A stretch of 64,000 nt of DNA, taken from contig NZ_CP070499.1 of NCBI RefSeq assembly GCF_016925615.1, forward strand, positions 4,712,001 through 4,776,000, written 5' to 3'. The position numbers and the translations under genes are program-made. Below, one piece after another: positions 9,262 through 17,251 of this stretch. Each line of letters begins with the position of its first letter. Positions within the stretch are counted from its first letter, which is position 1. The DNA is from Natronosporangium hydrolyticum. Its GTDB lineage: Bacteria > Actinomycetota > Actinomycetes > Mycobacteriales > Micromonosporaceae. The notes beneath the pieces were generated by a model. It was not told where the DNA came from. It did no database searches and saw only the letters and a program-made list of their open reading frames with translations.

Positions 9262-9504
9262 TCACCCCTCCTGCTTCGCGATACACCGGGCAATATCCTC
9301 GATTGTCCGCAACTCGGTCAGATCAGGCAGATCAACTCCGGTACCTAACTCGCCGTGCAGGGAAGCGAACAACTCGGAAGCGTCGAGCGAATCGAAGCCC
9401 AGGTCCTCCTTCAGATCGGTTTGCGGGGTCAACGCACGCGCATCGACGCCTCTCCCCCGCGCGACCATCCGAGTCACAATCTCCAGCGCTTGTTGCTCGT
9501 CCAT
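9262..9504 (-). CDS. Acyl carrier protein
   Basis: 80 residues. DLGFDSLDASELFASL contains the serine that receives 4'-phosphopantetheine, and the rest fits the four-helix ACP fold. ATG 9504 has GAGGA 4 bases upstream; an in-frame GTG at 9528 would add eight residues but has a poorer site. It is the first gene of a tight ACP / di-iron protein / FAAL set, so it is the expected carrier for the ligase product. It is separate from the carrier domain built into the enzyme at 1-2842. Confidence 0.92.
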   Translation of the reverse strand: MDEQQALEIVTRMVARGRGVDARALTPQTDLKEDLGFDSLDASELFASLHGELGTGVDLPDLTELRTIEDIARCIAKQEG

Positions 9505-10029
9505 ATCGTCCTCACGGGTCGTCGACACGTCGCCACGGCAGCAACCCTTGGCACAGAGCGAACACCTGCCGGGCGATCCTGCTACAAACCATAGGAAAGG
9601 TCTGCGGGGAGCGCCGGCCTCGGACAGGGACTCCTTTCGACGGGGTCAGCCGACCCTTGTCACTTCCTCCTACGGGGTGCCCAACCAGGTACATTCCGAA
9701 TGAGAGCTCAGAGATCCCGATCTACCGATACGGCAACCAGGTAGCAGGTCCCCGCCGGTCGTCCCTTCCCAGCCGTCGTCGGGCGGCGGCCCGGGTAACG
9801 ACCGACTCAAGAAAGTACGACTTCGGCGGTGGCGGCAGGCAGGAATGCTGGCAAGGTCGCGGGCTGGGTCCGGCGTAGGTGAGCGAGGTTACCGCTGGTA
9901 GTCGGTCAGGGTCAGGTTCCACCCGCCGTGTCTTGAGCTGACCCGCTGCGCTGCCCGGATGCGATCAGTGCCGTGACGCCACGCCCGAAAACCAGCTCAC
10001 CATGAATCCCGTCGGTAGATCAGACGGGG
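9505..10029. other. 525-bp non-coding gap inside the inverted-repeat spacer
   Basis: This gap separates the end of the right aminotransferase gene from the ACP start. Short open frames here have no recognisable protein pattern. It probably holds the ACP promoter (minus strand), but I could not pick convincing -35 and -10 boxes. The right inverted-repeat arm begins at 10073, just beyond it. Confidence 0.5.
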
Positions 10030-10965
10030 TCACGTCTGCAGGCGGGAGTCCGCAACGGCCTCTGCCGAAACTGGTTCGCGCCATTGCTGATGGTCCGTCG
10101 ACCGACCCGAAACAACATCCCCGAACCGCTCCACCAACCGTTCCGTTACCGCCCCCGGCACACCACCACCCACCACCCTACGATCCACACTCACCACCGG
10201 CACAACCCCCGCCGCAGTACCCGTCAAGAAACACTCATCAGCATGGTAAAGATCCGTCCGTGTCAACGGCTCCACCCGACACTCGACCCCCAACTCCCCC
10301 GCCAACACCATCACCGTGTCCCGCACCACCCCCGCCAACGCCCCCGCCGACAACGGCGGTGTCATCAACACCCCATCCCGCACCACAAACAAATTATGAG
10401 CCCACCCATCAGTCACCTCCCCCTGGGTATTCAACAAAATCGCCTCATCAAACCCACACGTCAACGCCTCCATCTGCGCCAGATACGAATTCAAATACTG
10501 ACCCGTCGCTTTCGCAGCCGGAGGAATGACCGTCGACGGCACCCGGTGAAAACTCACCACCTTGGCCGCCACACCCCCCTCCTTCGGAGCCCCCACCAAC
10601 GGGCCATGCGTCGACCCAATAACCGCCACATGATACGGCGCCGCCAACGGACTCTCACCCGCCCCCAAAAAAACCACCGGCCGCAGATAACAATCTGCGA
10701 ACCCATTCGCCCGGACCACACTCCGACACGCCTCCGCCAACTCCTCCACCCCATACGGCAACGCCACCAAGTACGTCGCCGCCGACCGAACCAACCGTTG
10801 CAGATGATCCGTCAAACGGAAGATCGCCGGACCAGACGGCGTCGCAAAACATCTCACCCCCTCAAAAAAACCAATCCCATAATGCAGCCCATGCGCACTC
10901 ACATGCACCGACGCCGCATCCCAATCAACCAACGACCCATCCATCCACACCTTGGCATCGGACAT
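10030..10965 (-). CDS. Class IV (BCAT-like) aminotransferase, right copy
   Basis: 311 residues. Residues 1-297 are identical to the N-terminal part of the fusion protein at 4868-6991. The sequence then leaves the repeat and ends after an unrelated tail (SAEAVADSRLQT). The PLP lysine (AKATGQYLNS) and the GTAAGVVPV loop are intact, and the length is normal for branched-chain aminotransferases, so this is a complete enzyme without the dehydrogenase. The family moves amino groups between 2-oxoglutarate/glutamate and hydrophobic 2-oxo acids. GAGGAG 8-13 bases before ATG 10965 overlaps the end of the luxR gene, suggesting coupled translation. Confidence 0.9.
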   Translation of the reverse strand: MSDAKVWMDGSLVDWDAASVHVSAHGLHYGIGFFEGVRCFATPSGPAIFRLTDHLQRLVRSAATYLVALPYGVEELAEACRSVVRANGFADCYLRPVVFLGAGESPLAAPYHVAVIGSTHGPLVGAPKEGGVAAKVVSFHRVPSTVIPPAAKATGQYLNSYLAQMEALTCGFDEAILLNTQGEVTDGWAHNLFVVRDGVLMTPPLSAGALAGVVRDTVMVLAGELGVECRVEPLTRTDLYHADECFLTGTAAGVVPVVSVDRRVVGGGVPGAVTERLVERFGDVVSGRSTDHQQWREPVSAEAVADSRLQT

Positions 10966-11730
10966 CACGCACACTCCTCACATCGTGCGACGGCGAACAT
11001 TCGACCGCGACGCCAACCGACGCCGCTCACCCACCACCGACGAACTCGTCGGCGCATCCTTCTCCCCATCCGCCAGCAAGCCATGATGCAACGCCACCGC
11101 CACCGCAACCGTCCGATTCGGACAATTAAGCTTCGCCAGCACATTCCCCACATGCCGCTTCGCCCCGTGCTCGGAAATCCCCAACCGGCGAGCGATTTGC
11201 TTATTACTCAACCCCTCCGCCAACAACACCAATGCCTGCCGCTCCCGCGGCGTCAACAAAAAAGACGAACCCTCCCGACTCTGACCGCGGCCCCGACCGT
11301 GCAGCTCATCAAGCATCCGCCGCGCCAAAACCCCCGGCATCGGCATATCCCCCTGCCGCAACTTCTGCAAAGCCTCCAACAACACCGCACGACTCAAACC
11401 CGCCTCCAACAAAAACCCATCCGCACCCAGACCACACCACTCCGACGTCAACCCATCCTCCGCAGACCGCAACAACAACAACGACGACGCACCCCGCTCA
11501 CCCGCCACCCCCACAACCTCACCAACCCCCTCCACCCCACCACTCACCGACACCAACACCACATCAAAATCCCGCACCCCCAACAACGAAACCGCCCCCT
11601 CCACCCCCGAACACTCCACCACCGAACCAACCATCGACAAGCCCGACAACAACTGGCTAACCCCACACCGAATCAGCTCATCACCCACCGCCACCAATAT
11701 CTGCAAATCCCCACTACCAGCCCAATGCGG
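10073..11730 (-). repeat. Right arm of the 1,658-bp inverted repeat
   Basis: Reverse complement of 4103-5760 with no difference found by eye or in the shared translations. Its outer end at 11730 lies within the first codons of the luxR gene, and its inner end at 10073 is the last conserved stretch of the aminotransferase. No terminal inverted repeats or target duplications are visible at its borders, so it is not an obvious transposon. Confidence 0.95.
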
Positions 11731-11751
11731 GGTGTGCGGCTTTGACATCAT
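10978..11751 (-). CDS. LuxR-family regulator with pseudo-receiver domain, right copy
   Basis: 257 residues; identical to the left copy apart from the first residues (MMSKPHTP here). This copy has the better start: AGGAGG lies 3 bases before two consecutive ATG codons (11751 and 11748). It may therefore be the original, the left copy having acquired a makeshift start. Receiver-domain catalytic residues are missing as in the left copy, while the HTH is intact. It lies upstream of aminotransferase copy 2 and, 1.5 kb further, of the ACP / di-iron / FAAL set on the same strand. Confidence 0.85.
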   Translation of the reverse strand: MMSKPHTPHWAGSGDLQILVAVGDELIRCGVSQLLSGLSMVGSVVECSGVEGAVSLLGVRDFDVVLVSVSGGVEGVGEVVGVAGERGASSLLLLRSAEDGLTSEWCGLGADGFLLEAGLSRAVLLEALQKLRQGDMPMPGVLARRMLDELHGRGRGQSREGSSFLLTPRERQALVLLAEGLSNKQIARRLGISEHGAKRHVGNVLAKLNCPNRTVAVAVALHHGLLADGEKDAPTSSSVVGERRRLASRSNVRRRTM

Positions 11752-12536
11752 CGGCCTCCTAGCACACGACCACGCTTCCCTCGGGTTCCGGTCGCCGAGG
11801 TTCAGTTGATCGATGCCCACATCACACACCACCCAGGCACAGCCCGCAAGTGGCCCCCTGATGAATCCTGGCTGATAGCACGCCGGTCGGCGAGCAGGCC
11901 TGCGGCGTCACCTGAGGCGTCAGCGGAAGCCAGCCCCGTGGCCTGCACGGAGATGACTGGGAACTATCCCATATGCAGAAGCGACCATCCAATAAGCAGG
12001 ATCTGGTATGGGACGGATCGACTATTCATAGACAACTATTGAATTATGGCGAACATACCGGTTTTTGAGGCATAAGACTTACTGCCCCTTTCGCCCAAAG
12101 AGAACCATTCAAAAGTCATTGTCAACGCAACAAACCGCGGTGTGGGAAGGATACTGCTGCGGCCCCGGCTTGGCCGGCATCCACCGAGCCGATTCATGAA
12201 GTATCGGGCGGTTGGCTCCTAACGCTGGAGTTGACCAGGGCCGCCTCAAACCTGTGTAGGCAGGTCAGCGGGGTAGTCGGCCAGGGTCCCGGCGAAGTCG
12301 TCAACTGGGTGATGCCAAGTCGGGCCGGTGGGCGAGCGCTGTCGCGCGGTAGCAGGACTGCTATGACCCACGTCGCCTACCTGGTCGAACGCGGCGCATG
12401 TTGGATGGTGACCGTGAAGACGACCGGGAGGAGGCGCCGGCTCGGTTGGCCATCAACGCCTGCTCGGGACGTTGAACCGGAACGAGAAACGGGAGCCGGT
12501 CAGAATGATGGCGGTTTGTCATGAAAGGAGTGAAGA
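11752..12536. other. 785-bp intergenic region, partly AT-rich
   Basis: No intact gene. Bases 11950-12110 are noticeably AT-rich. At 11959-11972 there is an inverted repeat TGGGA-N4-TCCCA, and TCCCATA is matched by TATGGGA 30-40 bp further on, which could be operators for the luxR promoter on the minus strand. The right part holds a likely transposase fragment (separate entry). Confidence 0.5.
12330..12480 (+). pseudogene. Possible ISAs1-like transposase fragment
   Basis: Bases 12363-12419 encode THVAYLVERGACWMVTVK. This resembles the HAxYLVxRGAHYxxTVKxNQP stretch of ISAs1-type DDE transposases, after which the frame breaks. There is no start, no other motif and no terminal repeats. It would mark past transposition beside the inverted repeat. 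This is weak evidence from one short motif. Confidence 0.3.
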
Positions 12537-13715
12537 ATGGCTGATCCCCAGGCCACCCGACCGCGGCTGCTCACCCCCACCCTCTTCGCGGTCTTCGGCG
12601 CCACCTCCGGGGGGATGGTCAGCTTCTTCCTGCTGCTCTCGGTGGCACCGCTCTACGCGACAGCTACCGGCGGCGGCGAGTCGGCGGCCGGGGCGGTAAC
12701 CGGCGCGCTGCTGCTGGCGACGGTCGCCGCCGAGCTGGTGACGCCGCGACTGCTGGTCCGGTTCGGCGCCCGGCTCGTCTTCGCCGTCGGACTGGTCCTG
12801 CTGGGGGCGCCGGCCTTCGCCCTGCCGGTCGCCGCCGACCCGGCCGTGGTGATCGCGGTGAGCGCGCTGCGCGGCATCGGCTTCGGGTTTGTGGTCGTAC
12901 TCGGCAGCACCCTGGTGGCGCAGCTGGTGCCAGCTGAGCGCCGGGGTGAGGGGCTGGGCCTGCTGGGGCTGGTGATGAGCGTCCCGGGAGTGCTGTTCCT
13001 GCCGTTCGGGGTCTTTCTGGTGGACCTGATCGGCTACCCGGTGGTCTTCGTGGCGGGCGCGGTCGCCTCGTTGCTCGGGCTCGCCGCGGCGCCCGGGCTG
13101 CCGGGCCGGGTCAGCCCGGACGCCCCCCGCGTGGGCATCCGCCGGGGGCTGCGGATGCCCGAGATGCGCCGCCCCGCCGTGGTCTTCGCGGCCACCGCGA
13201 TGGCGGCCGGGGTGGTGGTCACCTTTATCCCGCTGGCGGTGGGCGGGTCTGGCCGGCTCGCCGCGCTGGCGCTGTTGGTGCAGGCGGTGACGCTCGCCGC
13301 GACCCGGTGGTGGGCGGGCTGGTACGGCGACCGCCACGGCCCGGCGCGGCTGATGCTGCCGGCGCTGCTCGCGACCGCCGGCGGCATCCTGCTGCTGGTG
13401 CTGGTCGACCAGCCAGTGGCGCTGCTGCTGGCGATGGCGCTCTTCGGTGGCGGCTTCGGGGCGATCCAGAACGCCAGCCTGGCGTCGATGTTCCGGCGGG
13501 TGCCACCCGCCGGGTACGCGATGGTGGGGGCGGTGTGGAACCTGGCGTACGACGCGGCGATGGGGCTCGGCGCGATCGTCTTCGGCCTGCTGGTGGTCTA
13601 CACCGGCTACTCCTGGGGGTTCCTGCTCACCGGTGCGCTGATGCTGCTGGCGCTGGCGCCAGCGTGGTGGGACCGGCGGGCGGCCAGTCGGCCGCCCGCC
13701 GCCGACCCGAGCTAA
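12537..13715 (+). CDS. MFS transporter
   Basis: 392 residues with about 12 hydrophobic segments, Arg-rich cytoplasmic loops (ERRGEG, and WAGWYGDRHGPARL between helices 8 and 9) and no signal peptide. This is the standard major facilitator drug/metabolite exporter layout. ATG 12537 has AAAGGAG 6 bases upstream. It could be the exporter for the biosynthetic locus to its left, but an 785-bp gap and a change of codon style separate them. Its end overlaps the end of the convergent VOC gene by 4 bp. The substrate is unknown. Confidence 0.85.
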   Translation: MADPQATRPRLLTPTLFAVFGATSGGMVSFFLLLSVAPLYATATGGGESAAGAVTGALLLATVAAELVTPRLLVRFGARLVFAVGLVLLGAPAFALPVAADPAVVIAVSALRGIGFGFVVVLGSTLVAQLVPAERRGEGLGLLGLVMSVPGVLFLPFGVFLVDLIGYPVVFVAGAVASLLGLAAAPGLPGRVSPDAPRVGIRRGLRMPEMRRPAVVFAATAMAAGVVVTFIPLAVGGSGRLAALALLVQAVTLAATRWWAGWYGDRHGPARLMLPALLATAGGILLLVLVDQPVALLLAMALFGGGFGAIQNASLASMFRRVPPAGYAMVGAVWNLAYDAAMGLGAIVFGLLVVYTGYSWGFLLTGALMLLALAPAWWDRRAASRPPAADPS

Positions 13716-14098
13716 CCCGTCGGGCCCTGCCAGTCGACGAGCTGGACGATCACCCCGTTCGGGTCGCGGACCTGGAAGGCCCGCTCTCCCCACTCCTCGG
13801 CGGTGAGCGGCATGGTGATGGTGACCCCTTCTTCCTGGAGCCGGGCCAGCTCGCCCTCCAGATCGTCGACCTCGAAGGCCAGGATGAGCCCGCTCGCGTG
13901 GTCGTCGCGCTGGTCCGCCGGCAGGCTGGCCAGGCCACGCCGCAGGAAGACCACGTTCATCCCGGCGTCGTCGCGGGTCAGCGAGGCGAACCCGTCGGCC
14001 GCCATCACCTCCCGGAAGCCGAAGTGCCGAGCCAGGAAGCCGCTGGCGGCGGGGACGTCGTCGACGTTGAGCGAGACCGCTGAGCCGCTGATCTTCAT
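13712..14098 (-). CDS. VOC (glyoxalase/bleomycin-resistance) superfamily protein
   Basis: 128 residues with two beta-alpha-beta-beta-beta modules. It begins MKISGSAVSLNVDDVPAASG and ends AFQVRDPNGVIVQLVDW, the usual metal-ligand and C-terminal strand pattern. The family includes glyoxalases, dioxygenases and antibiotic-binding resistance proteins; no specific role can be read here. ATG 14098 has GAGG 6 bases upstream, whereas ATG 14110 lacks a site. It is divergent from a TetR gene across a 45-bp palindrome, so it is probably that regulator's target. Confidence 0.85.
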   Translation of the reverse strand: MKISGSAVSLNVDDVPAASGFLARHFGFREVMAADGFASLTRDDAGMNVVFLRRGLASLPADQRDDHASGLILAFEVDDLEGELARLQEEGVTITMPLTAEEWGERAFQVRDPNGVIVQLVDWQGPTG

Positions 14099-14113
14099 CT
14101 GATACCTCATCTC

Positions 14114-14158
14114 GAGCTTACTTGTACGCCGTACATTATACGGAGTACAAGTAAGCTC
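14114..14158. promoter_or_regulatory. 45-bp near-perfect palindrome between VOC and tetR genes
   Basis: Each half reads GAGCTTACTTGTAC then, after one mismatch, CCGTA. The halves are centred on 14136, with only two mismatched pairs in 45 bp. It fills most of the divergent promoter region, as expected for a TetR-family operator repressing both genes. Confidence 0.8.
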
Positions 14159-14173
14159 TGCCAGAATGAGGCT

Positions 14174-14968
14174 GTGACCGCTATCTCGACCAGCGCCGGC
14201 GACCCGGCGCGTACCTTGGCCCTGCTCTGGCGTGACCCGGCGGTGATCTCCCGCCGCGGCCCCCGCCGGTCGCTGCAGCTCGACGACGTGATCGCCGCCG
14301 CCACCGCGATCGCCCACGAACGCGGACTCGCCGCCCTCACCATGCGCGAGGTGGCGCGGGCGCTCGGAGTGGTGCCGATGACCCTCTACACCTACGTGCC
14401 CGGCAAGGCCGAGCTGCTCGACCTGATGCTGGACGCGGCGTACACGCAGCTACCCCGCACCGACACCACCGGCCGACCGTGGCGCCACCGGGTGGCCACC
14501 GTCGCCGACGAGAACCGGGCGCTGTTCGCGACCCACCCGTGGGCGGCCACCATCTCGACCCGGCGCCCACCGCTCGGCCCAGGGTCGATCGCCAAGTACG
14601 AGCACGAGCTGGCCGCCTTCGACGGGCTCGGTCTCGACGAGGTGACCATGGACGACTGCCTCACCTACCTGCTGGACTTCGTCCGGGCGAACGCCGCGCC
14701 CGCCGACGGTGTGACCTCACCGGGCGGGGCCTACGAGGATGAGTGGTGGCAGACCGCGGGGCCGCTGCTCGACCAGTACGTCGACGCGGCGCGCTATCCG
14801 CTCGCCACCCGGGTGGGCACCGCCGCCGGTGCGGCGCACGGCGCCGCCTACCAACCAGAGCACGCCTACCGGTTCGGGCTGGCGCGGGTGCTGGACGGGC
14901 TGGCCACCCTCATCGAGGGTTCCCGATCCAGGCCGACCGAATCCGGGGACGCGGCCGACCGAGATTGA
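14174..14968 (+). CDS. TetR/AcrR-family transcriptional repressor
   Basis: 264 residues. The HTH is near residues 40-85 (AAATAIAHERGLAALTMREV, ARALGVVPMTLYTYVPGKAE). The longer ligand-binding domain resembles the TetR_C (tetracycline-repressor type) class. It starts with GTG 14174. It is divergent from the VOC gene, and the shared palindrome at 14114-14158 points to autoregulation plus control of the VOC gene. The inducer is unknown. Confidence 0.9.
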   Translation: MTAISTSAGDPARTLALLWRDPAVISRRGPRRSLQLDDVIAAATAIAHERGLAALTMREVARALGVVPMTLYTYVPGKAELLDLMLDAAYTQLPRTDTTGRPWRHRVATVADENRALFATHPWAATISTRRPPLGPGSIAKYEHELAAFDGLGLDEVTMDDCLTYLLDFVRANAAPADGVTSPGGAYEDEWWQTAGPLLDQYVDAARYPLATRVGTAAGAAHGAAYQPEHAYRFGLARVLDGLATLIEGSRSRPTESGDAADRD

Positions 14969-14995
14969 CAGTGCCGACTCGTAGAATCCCGCCCG

Positions 14996-16189
14996 ATGAC
15001 CACCATGCAGCCTCACCTCACCGCCGGCCAGCTCAACCGGGCCACGCTCGCCCGGCAACTGCTGCTTGAGCGGCACGACCTCCACCCGGTCGAGGCGGTC
15101 CGACGGATCGCCGCCATCCAGGCCCAGGCGCCCGCCTCGCCGTACCTCGCGCTCTGGACCCGGCTGCGCGGCTTCGACCCGGCCGAGCTCGACGCCGCCA
15201 TCACCGACGCCCGGCTGGTCAAGGCGACGCTGATGCGGATCACCCTGCACCTGGTCCACGCCGAGGACTACCCGCCGCTGCATACGGCGATGCAGCCGAC
15301 GCTGCGCGCCGCCCGGCTCGGCGACCGGCGGTACGTCGAGACCGGGCTGGCGGCGGCCGACGCCGACGCGCTCGTCCCCGACCTGGTGGCGCAGCTGGCC
15401 ACGCCGCACACCAACGACCAGGCGCAGACCTGGGTGGAGCAACGGCTCGGCCCACCGGCGCAGTGGGCGTGGTGGGCGCTGCGCCACTACGCTCCGGTGC
15501 GCCACCATCCCAACGGCGGGCCCTGGTCGTTCGGCCACCGCCCGACCTTCGTCGCCGCCGGGAGCCGACCACCCCGGCCGTACGACGTGGCCGAGTCCGA
15601 TGCCGCGCTGCAGACCTTGGCCCGGCGCTACCTGGCCGGCTTCGGGCCGGCGAGCGTCGCCGACGTGGCACAGTTCGCGCTGGTGCCGCGGCGCCGGGCG
15701 CGGGCGGCGCTGACCGGGCTCGGCGACGGGCTGGTCCGATACTCCGGCCCGGCCGGCGCCGAGCTCTTCGACCTGCCGGCAGCTGAGCTGCCGGCGGGCG
15801 CGCTACCCCCGGCCGAGCAGCCGGCGCCGCCGCGGCTGTTGCCGATGTGGGACAGCACCCTGCTCGCCTACCACGATCGGAGCCGGATCCTCCCGGAACG
15901 GCTGCGCCGGGTGGTGATCCGCAACAACGGCGACGTCCTACCCACCGTGCTGGTCGACGGGCAGGTCGCCGGGGTGTGGCGCACGGTGCCGGCCGGGGAT
16001 CAGCTGGGGGTGGAGGTGACCGCCTTCACCGCGCTGGCGCCCGCCCACTGGGAAGCGCTCGCGGCCGAGGCGGCGTCGCTGCTGGCCCTGCTCGCCGAGC
16101 GGGACCCCACCGCGTACCGCCGGTACGCCCGCTGGTGGGAGCAGCTGCCGGAGGTAACCGAGGTGAGAACTCTGCCCGCTGGCGGGTGA
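14996..16189 (+). CDS. AlkZ/YcaQ-like winged-helix DNA glycosylase family protein
   Basis: 397 residues of the HTH_42 (AlkZ/AlkX) family. AAIQAQAPASPYLALWTRL has the QxQ signature of AlkZ-type glycosylases, which unhook bulky or crosslinked bases, often as self-resistance in antibiotic clusters. LLPMWDSTLLAYHDR and DVLPTVLVDGQVAGVW are conserved C-terminal blocks. ATG 14996. Because such enzymes occur both in resistance and in housekeeping settings, the link with the biosynthetic locus 3 kb away is only a possibility. Confidence 0.8.
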   Translation: MTTMQPHLTAGQLNRATLARQLLLERHDLHPVEAVRRIAAIQAQAPASPYLALWTRLRGFDPAELDAAITDARLVKATLMRITLHLVHAEDYPPLHTAMQPTLRAARLGDRRYVETGLAAADADALVPDLVAQLATPHTNDQAQTWVEQRLGPPAQWAWWALRHYAPVRHHPNGGPWSFGHRPTFVAAGSRPPRPYDVAESDAALQTLARRYLAGFGPASVADVAQFALVPRRRARAALTGLGDGLVRYSGPAGAELFDLPAAELPAGALPPAEQPAPPRLLPMWDSTLLAYHDRSRILPERLRRVVIRNNGDVLPTVLVDGQVAGVWRTVPAGDQLGVEVTAFTALAPAHWEALAAEAASLLALLAERDPTAYRRYARWWEQLPEVTEVRTLPAGG

Positions 16190-16240
16190 CCGCGGCGGCC
16201 ATTCCGGTGCGCCTCGCCCCCGCCCGTGTACGCTTGCACC

Positions 16241-16255
16241 TACCCCTCGGGGGTA
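16241..16255. promoter_or_regulatory. CsoR-like copper operator
   Basis: TACCCCTCGGGGGTA is a near-perfect GC-rich palindrome of the type bound by the Cu(I) repressor CsoR. It lies 36 bp before the start of a copper operon. No csoR gene is present in the window. Confidence 0.65.
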
Positions 16256-16290
16256 TATGCCCACGGCGACTCTGGTGGAGGAGCGAGCAG

Positions 16291-17223
16291 ATGCGGGTGC
16301 TTACCCGACTCGGTTGGTACGGCGGGCTACTGGCGGCGGTCTTCGCGGTGGCGTTCATCACCGCCGGCGCCGTGGTGCCGGCCGAGACCGTACGAGACTG
16401 GACCGCCGAGACCGACGACCACCACGCTCCCGGAGCAGACCAGTCCGCGGCTGCCCACCCGCCAGCCGCGACCGCTACCGCGGGCGGCGGGCTCGGCCTG
16501 GCGATGGCGCACGACGGCTACCGCCTCGCCGAACTGACCGCGCCCGTCGCGACCGACCAGGACGGCGCGCTCTCGTTGACCGTGCTCGGCCCCGACGACC
16601 AACCCGTCACCGACTTCGAGACCGCCCACGAGCAGGAGCTGCACCTGATCGTGGTACGGCAGGACGGGGCCCACTTCCAGCACGTCCACCCGGCACGGGA
16701 CGCCGCCGGCGAGTGGCACATCCCGTGGCGGTGGGAGGCGGCCGGCGCCTACCGGGTCTTCGCCGACTTCGTGCCCGCCGCCACCGGCGAGAACCTGACT
16801 CTCTCCAGCACCCTGCAGGTCGCCGGCGAGGTGACCCCCGACCCAGCTGCCGGCGAAGCAGCCACCGACACCGTCGGAGGCTTCGAGATCGACCTCGACG
16901 GTGCCCTCACCGCCGGCGGCCCGGCCACGCTCACCGCGACGGTGACCCGCGACGGCGCCCCGGTCACCGACCTTGAGCCGTACCTGGGGGCCTACGGCCA
17001 CCTGGTCGCGCTACGCCAGGGCGACCTCGGCTACCTACACGTCCACCCGCACCACGACGACCACACCGCGGCCGGCGGTCACACATCCGACCACGATCAC
17101 ACCGGCGGACCAGAGATCGTCTTCGAGGCGACCGCGCCCACCCCCGGCCGGTACCTGCTCTACCTCGACTTCCAGGTCGACGGTGAGGTCCACACCGCCC
17201 ACTTCGTCGTCGACGCCCCGTGA
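16291..17223 (+). CDS. Secreted/anchored His-rich protein of a copper operon
   Basis: 310 residues. An N-terminal hydrophobic segment (residues 9-28) is a signal peptide or anchor. The outside part has two similar beta-sandwich-like units, with His pairs in [17 protein letters not shown] and [11 protein letters not shown] plus a Met/His stretch (AMAHDGY). These suggest Cu or other metal binding outside the membrane. ATG 16291 has GGAGGAG 7 bases upstream. It precedes the CopA-like ATPase by 28 bp, behind a CsoR-like site. I infer a metallochaperone or sink; no enzyme motif is visible. Confidence 0.75.
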   Translation: MRVLTRLGWYGGLLAAVFAVAFITAGAVVPAETVRDWTAETDDHHAPGADQSAAAHPPAATATAGGGLGLAMAHDGYRLAELTAPVATDQDGALSLTVLGPDDQPVTDFETAHEQELHLIVVRQDGAHFQHVHPARDAAGEWHIPWRWEAAGAYRVFADFVPAATGENLTLSSTLQVAGEVTPDPAAGEAATDTVGGFEIDLDGALTAGGPATLTATVTRDGAPVTDLEPYLGAYGHLVALRQGDLGYLHVHPHHDDHTAAGGHTSDHDHTGGPEIVFEATAPTPGRYLLYLDFQVDGEVHTAHFVVDAP

Positions 17224-17251
17224 CCCGCCGCGTCAGCCAGAGGAGCCACCG

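Noticed and set aside
4103-11730. Inverted repeat considered as a composite transposon
   Set aside because: The arms carry no transposase and have no terminal repeats or target duplication.
10084-11745. A 553-codon plus-strand open frame rich in Arg, His and Pro
   Set aside because: It is the antisense shadow of the real minus-strand genes in the right repeat arm.
12519-13793. A 424-codon minus-strand open frame
   Set aside because: Low-complexity Arg/Gln/Pro composition; it lies opposite the clear MFS gene.
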